The notes under the pieces are model-generated. The model worked only from the letters and a program-made list of their open reading frames with translations, was not told the DNA's origin and did no database searches. A stretch of 64,000 nucleotides of DNA from Shouchella patagoniensis (GTDB taxonomy: Bacteria > Bacillota > Bacilli > Bacillales > Bacillaceae_D), in contig NZ_KV917377.1 in assembly GCF_002019705.1 (NCBI RefSeq), positions 2,602,565 to 2,666,564 of the forward strand. Direction: 5' to 3'. The position numbers were made by a program, and so were the translations under genes. Positions 43,135-52,471 of this stretch are shown here, piece by piece (position 1 is the stretch's first letter; every line of letters begins with the position of its first letter).

Positions 43135-44229
43135 TTATCGGTCTTGCGTTTTCAGCATTTGAAACACAGCTGGTTGCTCGCACGTGCTTGTTAACTCATA
43201 ATGCGTGCCCTTCTTCGATGCGTAATGGAACCCGTGCATCATCTCAAGCACATGGAAAGCAAGTTCTCCACTCGGACGAATTGAGCGGCCTTCTTGAATG
43301 GCCGTCGCCATATCTGCAAGGCCAATTCCCCGGCTGTTGTCTTCATGTTCAAAGCGTGATGGAACAACTCGCCACTCACGATCTCCTTCTGTACGAAGAT
43401 GGACATCTCCTCCAAAATGGTTTGGATCCGGGACAGATAAACTCCCTTTTGTTCCGTACACTTCGATAAATGGAAGACGGTGGTACCACGTATCAAAACT
43501 CGTAATAATAGATGCAATGGCTCCATTTTCAAAGTCAATAATGCCATTGATTTGCGTTGGTGTTTTTACCTCAATTTTTTCTCCAGCTTTTGGCTGGCTG
43601 GAAATGACCCGTGTTTTCTGCGCCACACCTGTAGAAGCGGTTACGCGTTTTGCTGGCCCAATCATATGAACGAGAGCCGTTAAATAATATGGTCCCATAT
43701 CAAACATTGGACCAGCACCTACCTCGTAATAAAAAGCAGGGTCGGGATGCCAGTGCTCATGCCCATGATTCATCATAAAGGCAGTAGCTGAAACCGGCGT
43801 GCCAATTTCACCCGAGTCAATAAGATGCCGCGCCGTTTGATGAGCCCCTCCAAGAAATGTATCAGGAGCATTGCCAACAAATAGCCCTTTCTCTTGAGCT
43901 AATTGCAATACTTCTCTTCCTTGCTCAAGTGTTGCTGTTAAAGGCTTTTCACCATACACATGCTTTCCTGCTTCTAATGCTTTTTTGGCAATTTCCGCAT
44001 GAACAGAAGGAATGGTTAAATTCAGAATAAGCTCCACTTCAGCATCAGCGATTATTTCCTCTACGGAAAGCACTCGTTTCACGTTGTATTTCTCTGCTTG
44101 TTGTTTGGCACGCGCCTCTTGAATATCCGCAACAGCAACAATTTCAAATGAATCAAATCGACGGGCGTTTTCTAAGTAAATGGAACTAATATTGCCACAG
44201 CCAATAACTCCTACTTTAATTGGATTCAC
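43135..44229 (-). CDS. Gfo/Idh/MocA family oxidoreductase
   Basis: 364 residues. NAD(P)-binding VGVIGCGNISSIYLENARRF, TIPSVHAEIAKKALEAGKHVYGEKPLTATLEQG with the catalytic Lys-Pro, and FDMGPYYLTALVHMIGPAKRV in the second domain. A paralogue of its downstream neighbour, with 17 bases between the genes. Substrate probably a sugar or sugar lactone released from plant material, since the operon carries xylose-type operators. Confidence 0.88.
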   Translation of the reverse strand: MNPIKVGVIGCGNISSIYLENARRFDSFEIVAVADIQEARAKQQAEKYNVKRVLSVEEIIADAEVELILNLTIPSVHAEIAKKALEAGKHVYGEKPLTATLEQGREVLQLAQEKGLFVGNAPDTFLGGAHQTARHLIDSGEIGTPVSATAFMMNHGHEHWHPDPAFYYEVGAGPMFDMGPYYLTALVHMIGPAKRVTASTGVAQKTRVISSQPKAGEKIEVKTPTQINGIIDFENGAIASIITSFDTWYHRLPFIEVYGTKGSLSVPDPNHFGGDVHLRTEGDREWRVVPSRFEHEDNSRGIGLADMATAIQEGRSIRPSGELAFHVLEMMHGFHYASKKGTHYELTSTCEQPAVFQMLKTQDR

Positions 44230-44243
44230 GTTTCATCCCCCTT

Positions 44244-44894
44244 TTATCTTGCTGCCCACACCATGCCATTGCGCATAAGCTGCGTAACTTCAGGCATACG
44301 TACAATTTCCGCGACATGGCCTAATGCACAATAATAAACTTTGCCCTTGCCCCATTTTTTTGTCCAGACAACCGGCATCTCGACAGTACCATTGCCCGTA
44401 TGAGGACCTTCTGCAACGGGAAATGTAGTTGTTGCATATACATCGACCGCAGGGTCAACATGCATATAATATTGTTCTGATACAACTTCAAAATCTGCCA
44501 TCCCCTCGGTTAACGGGTCATTTTCATCCTTAATGTTTACGGTATAGCGGACGCCATCATTACCTGGATGAGCGACCCACTGTCCACCAACCATAAATTG
44601 ATAGTCGGTTTCCATCCTGAACGAATCACCCATACCACCATGGAGACCAGCGAGCCCAACTCCACTTTCTACTGCTTGCATAAGTGCCTTTAATTGATCT
44701 GCTTCAATTTTTCCTTGAGTCCAATTTGGTACAATCAAATCATACGAAGTCAGTTCTTCTTGCGCTAATGTGTCTAACGTATCTGTCACTTTAACGTCAA
44801 AGCCTGCCTCGCTAAGTACTTGTTCCAAAAGTTCTGCCACTTGTTTTGGTTCATGACCATCCCAGCCACCTTGAAAGATTAATGCTTTTTTCAT
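44244..44894 (-). CDS. ThuA-like protein
   Basis: 216 residues with a class I glutamine-amidotransferase-like fold: ALIFQGGWDGHEPKQVAELLEQVL, DLIVPNWTQG, GVGLAGLHGGMGDSF and VEMPVVWTKKWGKGKVYYCALGHVAEI. The ThuA/trehalose-utilisation family often accompanies Gfo/Idh dehydrogenases. First gene of a three-gene operon preceded by a XylR-like operator and a cre-like site. Confidence 0.87.
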   Translation of the reverse strand: MKKALIFQGGWDGHEPKQVAELLEQVLSEAGFDVKVTDTLDTLAQEELTSYDLIVPNWTQGKIEADQLKALMQAVESGVGLAGLHGGMGDSFRMETDYQFMVGGQWVAHPGNDGVRYTVNIKDENDPLTEGMADFEVVSEQYYMHVDPAVDVYATTTFPVAEGPHTGNGTVEMPVVWTKKWGKGKVYYCALGHVAEIVRMPEVTQLMRNGMVWAAR

Positions 44895-44910
44895 ACGAAC
44901 TCCTCCTCTT

Positions 44911-44926
44911 TTGTAAGCGCTGTTAT
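44911..44926. promoter_or_regulatory. cre-like CcpA site before the ThuA operon
   Basis: TTGTAAGCGCTGTTAT, one mismatch from the cre consensus, between the XylR-like operator and the ThuA start. Confidence 0.5.
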
Positions 44927-44953
44927 TTTGTTTTTTTAAAAAGTGGACATGTC

Positions 44954-44975
44954 TTTGTTTCGATTGTAAACTAAG
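44954..44975. promoter_or_regulatory. XylR-type operator before the ThuA operon
   Basis: TTTGTTT-N7-AAACTAAG, the same frame and orientation as TTTGTTT-N7-AAACTAAG before xylA (51261-51282). The palindromic core is GTTT-N7-AAAC. Confidence 0.65.
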
Positions 44976-45030
44976 TCTATTTTAATGTACGTCTCTTTGT
45001 AGTTGTTGTCAACGGTTTAAGTCCGTATAA

Positions 45031-45047
45031 TGTTTAGTGAGTAAACA
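45031..45047. promoter_or_regulatory. XylR-type operator before xylR (TGTTTA-GTGAG-TAAACA)
   Basis: Perfect 6-bp arms, centre of five bases, 18 bases before the xylR start. It shares the GTTTA-N5-TAAAC core with the xylA site, which suggests autoregulation. Confidence 0.65.
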
Positions 45048-45065
45048 ATGATCGGAGTTGTTGTC

Positions 45066-46241
45066 GTGTTAAATGCCAGCCATGAATTGATGAAGGATTT
45101 TAATAAATCGACTGTTTTTCGTCTCATTAAAAGCCATCATCCCATTTCACGTGCAGAAATTGCTAAGCGGAGTGGATTAAATAAAGCAACGGTCTCTACG
45201 CTCGTAGCACAATTAATTGAAAGTGAGTTTGTTTATGAAATCGGAACAGGTAATTCTAGTGGCGGACGGAAACCCGTGCTCTTGTACTATAACCAAGCAG
45301 CGGCACATACCATTAGTATTGATATTGGTGTCAACCGCATTATCGGTGTAGCAACAGACTTATCGGGAAAGATTTTGCAACAGGAAATCCTATTGTTTAC
45401 AGATCGCTCGTTTGATCACGTTTTAGGTGAAGCGAAAAAACTGATTGCCTCCTTAATCGAACGTGCTCCTAAAAGTCCATACGGCATTTGCGGCATTGCG
45501 ATCGGTGTGCCTGGAATTGTTCAGTCAAATGGCAATGTGTTGCTTGCACCTAACTTAGGGTGGTCAAACGTTGATATTAAAACGCCACTTGAACAAACAT
45601 TCCAATTACCTATTTTAGTAGAAAATGAAGCCAATGCTGGAGCTTACGGCGAAAAGTTATATGGAGCAGGAAGCTACTATAATCACGTTGCTTATGTGAG
45701 TATCAGCATTGGTATTGGCACAGGTCAAATTAGCAACGGTCAATTGTTTCAAGGAGCAAATGGCTATGCAGGTGAATTTGGTCATATGTCGATTGATTAC
45801 AATGGCAAACGATGCCGTTGTGGCAACAAAGGGTGTTGGGAGTTGTCTTGTTCGGAACAGTTTTTGCTTGATACCGTCGCAACCAAACTAGGAGTTGATT
45901 CCATTCGCTTTGAAGATGTGCTCGCGGAAGCATATAACCAAAACCCTCTAGTTCTAAATGTCCTCACTTCAGTTGGACGCTCACTTGGTGCCGGTTTAAT
46001 TTCCATCATCCATGCCATGGATCCCGAAGTTGTTATTATCGGCAACCGGTTCTCATTGCTGAAAGATTTCTTGGAAAATCCCGTTTTAGAAGTGTTAGAA
46101 AAACAATTGCCTCCTCATTTGCAAGAGGCACCTAAAATCATGTTCTCGGAGCTTGGTCAACAATCTGGTGTCCTTGGTGGTGCTTCATTTGCGATAGAAC
46201 GATTTTTTGACGAGCATCGGATCAACCTATCGCTCACTTAA
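45066..46241 (+). CDS. xylR: ROK-family xylose repressor
   Basis: 391 residues from GTG 45066 (GGAG eight bases upstream); ATG 45048 has no ribosome site and lies just beside the operator. N-terminal winged helix (RAEIAKRSGLNKATVSTLVAQLIES) and a ROK sugar-binding domain: ISIDIGVNRIIGVATDLSG, EAGN-type ENEANAGAYGEKLYGAG, SIGIGTGQI, GEFGHMSIDYNGKRCRCGNKGCWE with the zinc cysteines. Xylose-responsive repressor by context: it converges on the xylose operon and carries three matching operators around. Confidence 0.9.
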   Translation: MLNASHELMKDFNKSTVFRLIKSHHPISRAEIAKRSGLNKATVSTLVAQLIESEFVYEIGTGNSSGGRKPVLLYYNQAAAHTISIDIGVNRIIGVATDLSGKILQQEILLFTDRSFDHVLGEAKKLIASLIERAPKSPYGICGIAIGVPGIVQSNGNVLLAPNLGWSNVDIKTPLEQTFQLPILVENEANAGAYGEKLYGAGSYYNHVAYVSISIGIGTGQISNGQLFQGANGYAGEFGHMSIDYNGKRCRCGNKGCWELSCSEQFLLDTVATKLGVDSIRFEDVLAEAYNQNPLVLNVLTSVGRSLGAGLISIIHAMDPEVVIIGNRFSLLKDFLENPVLEVLEKQLPPHLQEAPKIMFSELGQQSGVLGGASFAIERFFDEHRINLSLT

Positions 46242-46246
46242 ACAAA

Positions 46247-46278
46247 AAGCTTGCTTCCAATTAAACGGAAGCAGGCTT
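46247..46278 (-). terminator. Terminator of the xylose operon
   Basis: GCCTGCTTCC/GGAAGCAAGC stem with five Ts on the minus strand; its 5' arm overlaps the last codons of the dehydrogenase gene. Confidence 0.7.
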
Positions 46279-47319
46279 CTTCGGATAAATAACCAGTTTA
46301 ATCGTGTTCGCTTTATCGACCAGCGCTTGATTAAATGCAGCTTCTGTCTCTTCCAACAAAAAACGTCCTGTCACTATGGGATCGAAGTTCAGCTGATGAG
46401 CTTCAATTAACGCAACCGCCTTTGCATACGTATTCCGGTAGCGAAAGACCCCTAGTATATCTAGTTCATTATCTACCACATGGGAAACATTAAGCTCAGC
46501 TGTTTCTGTTGGCGGCAATCCAACCAAAACAACTCTCCCACCACGACTAACAGCAGCGACGGCACTTGCAAATGCCGCTCCATTCCCTGCTGTCTCAATT
46601 GCAACGTCCGCGCCAGTTCCTCCGGTGATCTCGGCAACCTTATGATCAACTTCTTCTTGTCCAAGCAAAACCGTGTGGGTCACGCCCATATCTTTTGCAG
46701 CTAGCAATCGACTCTCTTCTAAGTCAACGCCAATAATGGTTGTTGCACCGGCAAGTTTCGCAGCCATTGCCGACATCATTCCAATTGGTCCCATCCCCAT
46801 AATAACAACCGTTTCGCCTGCAGCCACACGTCCGCGTTCCACTGCATGGAGACCGACAGAGAAAGGCTCGATTAAAGCAGCTGTTTCGTCACTAATTGAG
46901 TCTGACACCGGAAAGACGAGGTCATGTCGAACGGCGATGTATTCACAAAACGCCCCATCGTATGGCGGTGTCGCTAAAAAGGAAACCTCTTTGCATAAAT
47001 TATAGCGTCCTGATTTACAGAAACGGCACGTTCCACATGTTCGCCCGGGCTCAACTGCCACACGTTGTCCAATTGAAAGATGGGTTACTGCATCTCCAAT
47101 CTCAACGATTTCTCCCGCAACTTCATGTCCAAGAATAATTGGCTCTTTCACCACATATGGACCAATTTTGCCATGTTCATAATAATGAATGTCTGATCCA
47201 CATAACCCGACCGCTCGAACCCGAATTAATACATCTTCTGGACCCGGTTCCGGTCTATCCACATCGCGCATGTTCAATTGACCCGGCCTAATCAACGTAT
47301 TTGCTTTCATTGTAGCCAT
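46261..47319 (-). CDS. Zinc-dependent polyol dehydrogenase (xylitol/sorbitol type)
   Basis: 352 residues. Medium-chain alcohol dehydrogenase: catalytic zinc ligands in GLCGSDIHYYEHG and GHEVAGEI, structural zinc CGTCRFCKSGRYNLC, coenzyme loop VIMGMGPIGMMSAMAAKLAG and TIIGVDLEESR (Asp favours NAD). Oxidises xylitol or sorbitol to the ketose; xylitol to xylulose fits its place at the end of the xyl operon. GGGAG precedes ATG by eight bases. Confidence 0.9.
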   Translation of the reverse strand: MATMKANTLIRPGQLNMRDVDRPEPGPEDVLIRVRAVGLCGSDIHYYEHGKIGPYVVKEPIILGHEVAGEIVEIGDAVTHLSIGQRVAVEPGRTCGTCRFCKSGRYNLCKEVSFLATPPYDGAFCEYIAVRHDLVFPVSDSISDETAALIEPFSVGLHAVERGRVAAGETVVIMGMGPIGMMSAMAAKLAGATTIIGVDLEESRLLAAKDMGVTHTVLLGQEEVDHKVAEITGGTGADVAIETAGNGAAFASAVAAVSRGGRVVLVGLPPTETAELNVSHVVDNELDILGVFRYRNTYAKAVALIEAHQLNFDPIVTGRFLLEETEAAFNQALVDKANTIKLVIYPKKPASV

Positions 47320-47338
47320 TCAAACAACTCCCATTTCT

Positions 47339-48376
47339 TTAATCCATCGAAAAACGATACACCGTCTGATGCTTGTATTCTTCGCCGGGCTTTAACCATA
47401 TTGACGGCAATCCTTTATGGTGCAATGAAGCGGGAGGTCCTTGCGCTTCCAAACAAAAACCACTATGTTTTTTTGCTTTCTTCCCATCTGAAAGGACAAA
47501 ATCCTCATTTAGTCCGTTTCCTGTATAAAACACTACCCCTGGTTGCGTTGTTTCCATACTGAGAACACGCCCACTTGTCGGTTCTTTAACTCGTACTTGT
47601 TCAGCGCTTCCTTTCTTCAATAAGAAATAATGATCGTAACCGTCACCAGCAACTTGATTTTGTTTATGACCCGAACCACTGCCACTTTTAATAAGGCGTT
47701 CACGGGAGAAGTCGAATGGCCCACCATTTCCAGAGTCAATTAAACCCGTTGGGATAAGCTCTTCATCTAACTCTAAATAGCCCTCACTTTTCATTTGTAC
47801 CTGATGTCCCGCAATTGAATGAGTGCGATCACCCGTCAAATTAAAATACGTATGGTTCGTTAGCGTCAACGGTGTCATTTCATCTGTTATGGCCTGATAA
47901 GCAATGATCCATTCGTTATCATTTGTTAGCGTATAGGTTACAGTCACCTGCACACTTCCAGGATAATTATAAGCTCGATCATTCCAACTACCTTGTAAGA
48001 CAACACCAACTTCTGTATCTGTTTGAAACGATTCTACGTTCCACAGTTTTTGATGATAGCCCGCTTCCCCACCATGCAATTCATGCCGTCCTTCACTTGG
48101 TTTAAGGTTTATTTTTTTTTCACCTAATGTAAACATAGCCTGTTGAATTCGTCCTGCTACCGGTCCAATTAATGCACCAAAGTATGGCTTGTTTTTCTTA
48201 TAATCATCAATGTCATCAAAAGCAAGTACAATATTCTCGCTTTTACCATGACGATCAGGGACGGTAAGCCTTGTGACGACTCCACCAAAATCAAGCACAT
48301 CAAGGCTCATCCCTCTATCATTTTCTAACGTAAATAACGTCCAATCATTTTTTACACTTCTTTTGGTCACTTGCAC
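47339..48376 (-). CDS. galM: Aldose 1-epimerase (mutarotase)
   Basis: 345 residues. Galactose-mutarotase fold: GGVVTRLTVPDRHGKSENIVLAFD, the sugar-binding HELHGGEAGYHQKLW, the catalytic LTNHTYFNLTG and DHYFLL, and the glutamate in FCLEAQGPP. Interconverts alpha and beta anomers of aldoses such as xylose before isomerisation. Lies between xylB and the dehydrogenase in the operon with short gaps. Confidence 0.93.
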   Translation of the reverse strand: MQVTKRSVKNDWTLFTLENDRGMSLDVLDFGGVVTRLTVPDRHGKSENIVLAFDDIDDYKKNKPYFGALIGPVAGRIQQAMFTLGEKKINLKPSEGRHELHGGEAGYHQKLWNVESFQTDTEVGVVLQGSWNDRAYNYPGSVQVTVTYTLTNDNEWIIAYQAITDEMTPLTLTNHTYFNLTGDRTHSIAGHQVQMKSEGYLELDEELIPTGLIDSGNGGPFDFSRERLIKSGSGSGHKQNQVAGDGYDHYFLLKKGSAEQVRVKEPTSGRVLSMETTQPGVVFYTGNGLNEDFVLSDGKKAKKHSGFCLEAQGPPASLHHKGLPSIWLKPGEEYKHQTVYRFSMD

Positions 48377-48399
48377 AACGATCGCTCCCTCTTCAACAA

Positions 48400-49896
48400 T
48401 TACCGAAAGTTGGCGAGCTTTTGACTTAGTTTCGCAGTTGCCGGATAAACATCTTGATAAAAGGCGAACAGCTGGTTATATACATGTACATGGTCCGGGT
48501 TAGGATGATAGATTGCTTCCTGCTTTAAAAAAGAAGCTGCACAATCTCGTAGTGATTCAAACCAGCCACTACCAACCGCTGCAAGCATCGCTGCACCCAT
48601 TCCAGGACCTTGATCGCCTGCGAGTTTCACAATGTCTACATTAAAAATATCCGCTTGCATCTGCAACCACTGTTTGTTCTTAACTGCGCCACCAATGGAA
48701 ACTACTTCCGTTATTTCTTTTCCTTGACTGCGGAAGACCTCAAGCGATTCCCTCAACGAGAATGTAATCCCTTCCAATACAGCTCGCACAAAATGCCCTT
48801 CCGTATGCCGGGCATCGATTCCAATAAAACTGGCACGGATCGCTGCATCAACGTGGGGCGTTCGTTCTCCCGTTAGATAAGGGGTGAATAGGAGACCATC
48901 AGAGCCTGGAGGAATCGTTTCAATTCCTTCAAGGAGTTCCTTAAACGGCTTTCCTTCAGAAAACGTTTGCCGAAACCAACTTAAACTATGTCCTGCAGCT
49001 AGGGTGACGCCCATTGTATAAAAAACACCAGGTGCCCCGTGGTTAAAATAATGTACTTTCCCTGCAAAATCCTTGCTGCCGCTTGCTTCATAGGACAATA
49101 CCACTCCGGATGTACCAATGCTTACGAGTGTCTTTCCTTCCTCCAGGACGCCTGCACCAATTGCTCCACAGGCATTGTCTGCCCCGCCAGCAAATACGCG
49201 TAGGGAAGCAGACAGTCCTGTCTCTGCTGCTATTTCAGTGGTAAGCGTTCCTACTTCCGCTTGTGCTTCAACTAAAGGAGGACACATCGATGGTTTAATC
49301 TGGAAGCTTTTGCACATTTCATCATTCCACTGTTTCTTTTCAATATCAAGCAACAACGTTCCTGCTGCATCGGAGAAATCCGTGTGGACTTCTCCTGTTA
49401 ATTTCAAGCGAACATAATCTTTTGGCAACATAAACACACTTGTTCTAGCATACAATTCTGGTTCATGTGTTTGCACCCAAAGGAGTTTCGTTAATGTAAA
49501 TCCTTCGAGCACTGGGTTTTTTGTTGCTTTATGAACGTTTTCAACACCTAACTTTTCATAAATCGCTTTGCATTCAGCTGTTGTGCGTGTATCATTCCAT
49601 AAGATTGCGGGGCGAAGTGGCTTATGCGTCTCATCAAGTAAAACGAGACCGTGCATCTGCCCTGAAAAACTAATGCCTTCAATTTCTTCCGGATCTCCGG
49701 AAAACGTAGCGACGATTTCCTTTAAACCTGCTAGTGTTTGCCGGACCCAATCATCAGGGTATTGTTCACTGTACCCAGCTTTTCCATGTAACAATGGATA
49801 TTCTTTTGATACCTCAAGCACAACTTCTCCAACTTGATTCACCAAGAGCAACTTCACTGCACTTGTGCCTAGATCAACACCAATAACATAACTCAT
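48400..49896 (-). CDS. xylB: Xylulokinase
   Basis: 498 residues from ATG 49896 (AGGGG eight bases upstream). FGGY kinase: VIGVDLGTSAVKLLLVNQVG, WVRQTL, ISFSGQMHGLVLLD (substrate Gln-Met-His-Gly, typical for xylulokinase), AGGADNACGAIGAG and VVSIGGAVKNKQWLQMQADIF. Phosphorylates D-xylulose. It follows xylA by a 12-base gap. Confidence 0.95.
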   Translation of the reverse strand: MSYVIGVDLGTSAVKLLLVNQVGEVVLEVSKEYPLLHGKAGYSEQYPDDWVRQTLAGLKEIVATFSGDPEEIEGISFSGQMHGLVLLDETHKPLRPAILWNDTRTTAECKAIYEKLGVENVHKATKNPVLEGFTLTKLLWVQTHEPELYARTSVFMLPKDYVRLKLTGEVHTDFSDAAGTLLLDIEKKQWNDEMCKSFQIKPSMCPPLVEAQAEVGTLTTEIAAETGLSASLRVFAGGADNACGAIGAGVLEEGKTLVSIGTSGVVLSYEASGSKDFAGKVHYFNHGAPGVFYTMGVTLAAGHSLSWFRQTFSEGKPFKELLEGIETIPPGSDGLLFTPYLTGERTPHVDAAIRASFIGIDARHTEGHFVRAVLEGITFSLRESLEVFRSQGKEITEVVSIGGAVKNKQWLQMQADIFNVDIVKLAGDQGPGMGAAMLAAVGSGWFESLRDCAASFLKQEAIYHPNPDHVHVYNQLFAFYQDVYPATAKLSQKLANFR

Positions 49897-49908
49897 TGCC
49901 ACAACCCC

Positions 49909-51234
49909 TTACTTATCGGCGTACGCATTCATCAAATATTGATTGATTGTTGCTTTAATTGTCTCAACGCGACCGGATTTATTGTTTATCTCACCAAGAT
50001 TTAACGCATGCTTTTCAAGTGCATGGAAGTCTGCTTTTCCTTCGACAATATCAAGACCAATACCTTCACTGTAGCTGTTGTAACGATTCTCAACAAAGCC
50101 ATCAAGGACGTTATCATCTATTAATTTCTGGGCCACTTTTAAGCCAATCGCAAACGTATCCATTCCAGCAATATGCGCCTGGAACAAATCTTCTGCTTCA
50201 AATGATCCTCTACGTACTTTCGCATCGAAATTTAAACCACCGCGGCCGAGCCCGCCATTTTTCAAAATTTCATACATTGCAAGTGTTGTAGAGTAAAGGT
50301 CAGTTGGAAATTCATCTGTGTCCCAACCTAATAGGGGATCACCTTGGTTTGCATCAACCGAACCAAGCATGCCATGAATTCGTGCATAACGAAGCTCATG
50401 TTCAAATGTATGACCAGCAAGGGTAGCATGATTCGCTTCAATATTAAATTTGAATGTGTTCTCAAGTCCATAATGTTGTAAAAACGCATAACCTGTCGCC
50501 ACATCAAAGTCGTACTGATGGGTCGTTGGCTCTTTTGGCTTTGGTTCAATTAAGAACTGAGCATCAAAACCAATCTCTTTCGCATACTCTGAAGCCATAT
50601 GGAAGAAACGACCAAGGTTATCCATCTCTAGCTTTAAGTCTGTGTTTAATAACGATTCGTATCCTTCACGTCCACCCCAGAACACATAATTCTCGCCACC
50701 AAGCTCTTTTCCAATTTCCAATCCTTTTTTTACTTTTGCTGCGGAGTAAGCAAACACATCTGCATTATTTGAAGATGCGGCACCGCTTACAAAACGTGGA
50801 TTCGTAAAATTGTTCGCTGTGTTCCAAAGCAATTTCGTATTACTATTTTTCATATAATCCTTAATCATCGCTACGATTTGATCCAAATTGCTATACGTTT
50901 CCTTGAGCGTACTGCCTTCAGGAGCAATATCCACATCATGGAAGCAGAAATAAGGAACGTTTAACTTTTCAAAAAACTCAAATGCTGCTTCGACACGCGC
51001 TTTCGCCAAATCCATGCCAGTAAAGCCATTCCAAGGACGTATTGCTGTGCCCGCCCCAAACGGATCAGATAAATCTTCAGTAAACGTATGCCAATAAGCA
51101 ACGCCAAAGCGAAGAATTTCCTCCATTGATTTTCCATTTACTTGTTCCGTCGGATTATAAAATTTAAACGCTAACGGATTGTTTGATTTAGGGCCTTCAT
51201 AGGCAATCTTATTTACATTTTCAAAATAACTCAT
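49909..51234 (-). CDS. xylA: Xylose isomerase
   Basis: 441 residues from ATG 51234 (AGAGGAG upstream); the frame is open to 51309. Class II enzyme with [18 protein letters not shown], catalytic His in [12 protein letters not shown], metal glutamate in [19 protein letters not shown] and [17 protein letters not shown] plus the [17 protein letters not shown] metal site. Converts D-xylose to D-xylulose. First gene of the xylA-xylB-galM-dehydrogenase operon, with a XylR-like operator just upstream. Confidence 0.97.
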   Translation of the reverse strand: MSYFENVNKIAYEGPKSNNPLAFKFYNPTEQVNGKSMEEILRFGVAYWHTFTEDLSDPFGAGTAIRPWNGFTGMDLAKARVEAAFEFFEKLNVPYFCFHDVDIAPEGSTLKETYSNLDQIVAMIKDYMKNSNTKLLWNTANNFTNPRFVSGAASSNNADVFAYSAAKVKKGLEIGKELGGENYVFWGGREGYESLLNTDLKLEMDNLGRFFHMASEYAKEIGFDAQFLIEPKPKEPTTHQYDFDVATGYAFLQHYGLENTFKFNIEANHATLAGHTFEHELRYARIHGMLGSVDANQGDPLLGWDTDEFPTDLYSTTLAMYEILKNGGLGRGGLNFDAKVRRGSFEAEDLFQAHIAGMDTFAIGLKVAQKLIDDNVLDGFVENRYNSYSEGIGLDIVEGKADFHALEKHALNLGEINNKSGRVETIKATINQYLMNAYADK

Positions 51235-51260
51235 TCCTTCATCTCCTCTTGATTCGTTTG

Positions 51261-51282
51261 TTTGTTTATTAATTAAACTAAG
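51261..51282. promoter_or_regulatory. XylR operator upstream of xylA
   Basis: TTTGTTTATTAATTAAACTA then AG: palindromic core GTTTA-N5-TAAAC, 27 bases before the xylA start. Resembles the Bacillus XylR box (TTAGTTTG...CAAACTAA). Confidence 0.75.
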
Positions 51283-51445
51283 TGTAGCTTGATTGCTAAA
51301 CTGCGTCAATAGGAGAATTAGCAGAGAGCTATCTTATCCGTCTTCCTGTACGTACTTATCGATCGTTGTTCTTTTATTGGTACTTGATATTGCCTTCCCA
51401 TTAGAACTCCATATTAAATACAAGATGGTACATCAATGAATACCG

Positions 51446-51841
51446 TTACTTCGCTTCTACACATGCCCAAGCGTCAACTTCCACTTTAAACTGAGGTGCT
51501 GCTAATGCTACAACGTAAATCATCGTTGTACACGGAAGTTGATCTCCTAAAAAAGCTCCTATGACTTCTCGACGTTTTGTTGCTTCAAAATCACCTACTA
51601 AATAAAAAACGAGCTTCGTTAAATCTTTCACACTCATATTGGCTGCTTCTAAATTTAATTGAATATTTTCTAATGCTATTTCCAATTGTTTCAAAGGATC
51701 TTCAGGCACATCGCCATTTGTCTTCATCCCTAATTGACCGGATAGTGTTAGCCAACGACCGGGACCTGTTACTTCAATTTGGTGAACATAAGGCGCAATC
51801 GGTGGATGAATGTTTTCAGGGTTGCGAGCTTGTCTCATCAC
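51446..51841 (-). CDS. RidA family protein
   Basis: About 131 residues from GTG 51841 (GGAAG eight bases before) or ATG 51838; the frame is open to 51904. RidA/YjgF fold: PYVHQIEVTGPGRWLTLSGQLGMK, LEIALENIQLNLEAANMSVKDLTKLVFYLVGD and the terminal VEVDAWACVEA. Members hydrolyse reactive enamines or imines; the arginine of the RidA active site is not obvious, so it may be a RidA-like subfamily. Single gene with no partner. Confidence 0.85.
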   Translation of the reverse strand: MMRQARNPENIHPPIAPYVHQIEVTGPGRWLTLSGQLGMKTNGDVPEDPLKQLEIALENIQLNLEAANMSVKDLTKLVFYLVGDFEATKRREVIGAFLGDQLPCTTMIYVVALAAPQFKVEVDAWACVEAK

Positions 51842-51922
51842 ACAATACACTTCCTTTCGTATACCTATATTCATAATCGATCTAATTAATAGATTATCAA
51901 ACAAAAATACTTGAAAAAAAGC

Positions 51923-52471
51923 CTAGGATTCCCTAGACTCCTCTTTCCGATAAGCTAAAGCTTCGCTTGCCCACCGTTCCAACTCCAGTAGTGCTTGCTT
52001 CATCTCAAGTCCACCGCGGTAGCCACTGCCTCGCCCACTTTTACTCACTACACGGTGGCACGGAATGGAAATCAGCACGGGGTTTGCTCCAATTGCTGTA
52101 CCGACTGCACGTACAGCCTTTGGTTTATTGATTTTCTCGGCAATAGCCGTGTACGTAACCGTAGCACCATATGGAATGTCTTGTAGCGCTTTCCAAACCG
52201 CTTCTTGAAAAGGAGTACCACTCGTTTCAAATGAAAACGAGAAAAGTTGTCGACTCCCTTGTGCATACTCATCTAATTCATTGATGTAAAGCTGTAAGGC
52301 TGATTCCTGTTCGACTAAGTTGGCGTTTGGAAAGGTACGGCCTGCCCATAAGGAAAATTGTTCCATTGTCTCATTAGGTGTACTTAGATATGCGAGTCCA
52401 CTTTCTGTTGCCGCTAAGATGAATAGGTTCCGCCACTTTGTATAATATAGCTTTTTAATGTTGGAATTCAC
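51923..52471 (-). CDS. adaB: Methylated-DNA-protein-cysteine methyltransferase
   Basis: 182 residues. The active-site Cys is in NPVLISIPCHRVVSKSGRGSGYRGGLEMKQALLELE, preceded by the helix-turn-helix TYTAIAEKINKPKAVRAVGTAIG. Repairs O6-methylguanine and O4-methylthymine by irreversible transfer of the methyl group to itself. The start overlaps the adaA stop by four bases, so adaA-adaB are coupled, as in B. subtilis. Confidence 0.95.
   Translation of the reverse strand: MNSNIKKLYYTKWRNLFILAATESGLAYLSTPNETMEQFSLWAGRTFPNANLVEQESALQLYINELDEYAQGSRQLFSFSFETSGTPFQEAVWKALQDIPYGATVTYTAIAEKINKPKAVRAVGTAIGANPVLISIPCHRVVSKSGRGSGYRGGLEMKQALLELERWASEALAYRKEESRES

Noticed and set aside
43480-43510. T-box-like GGTGGTACCACG motif
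   Set aside because: It is inside the Gfo/Idh coding sequence, with no leader structure or amino-acid gene downstream.
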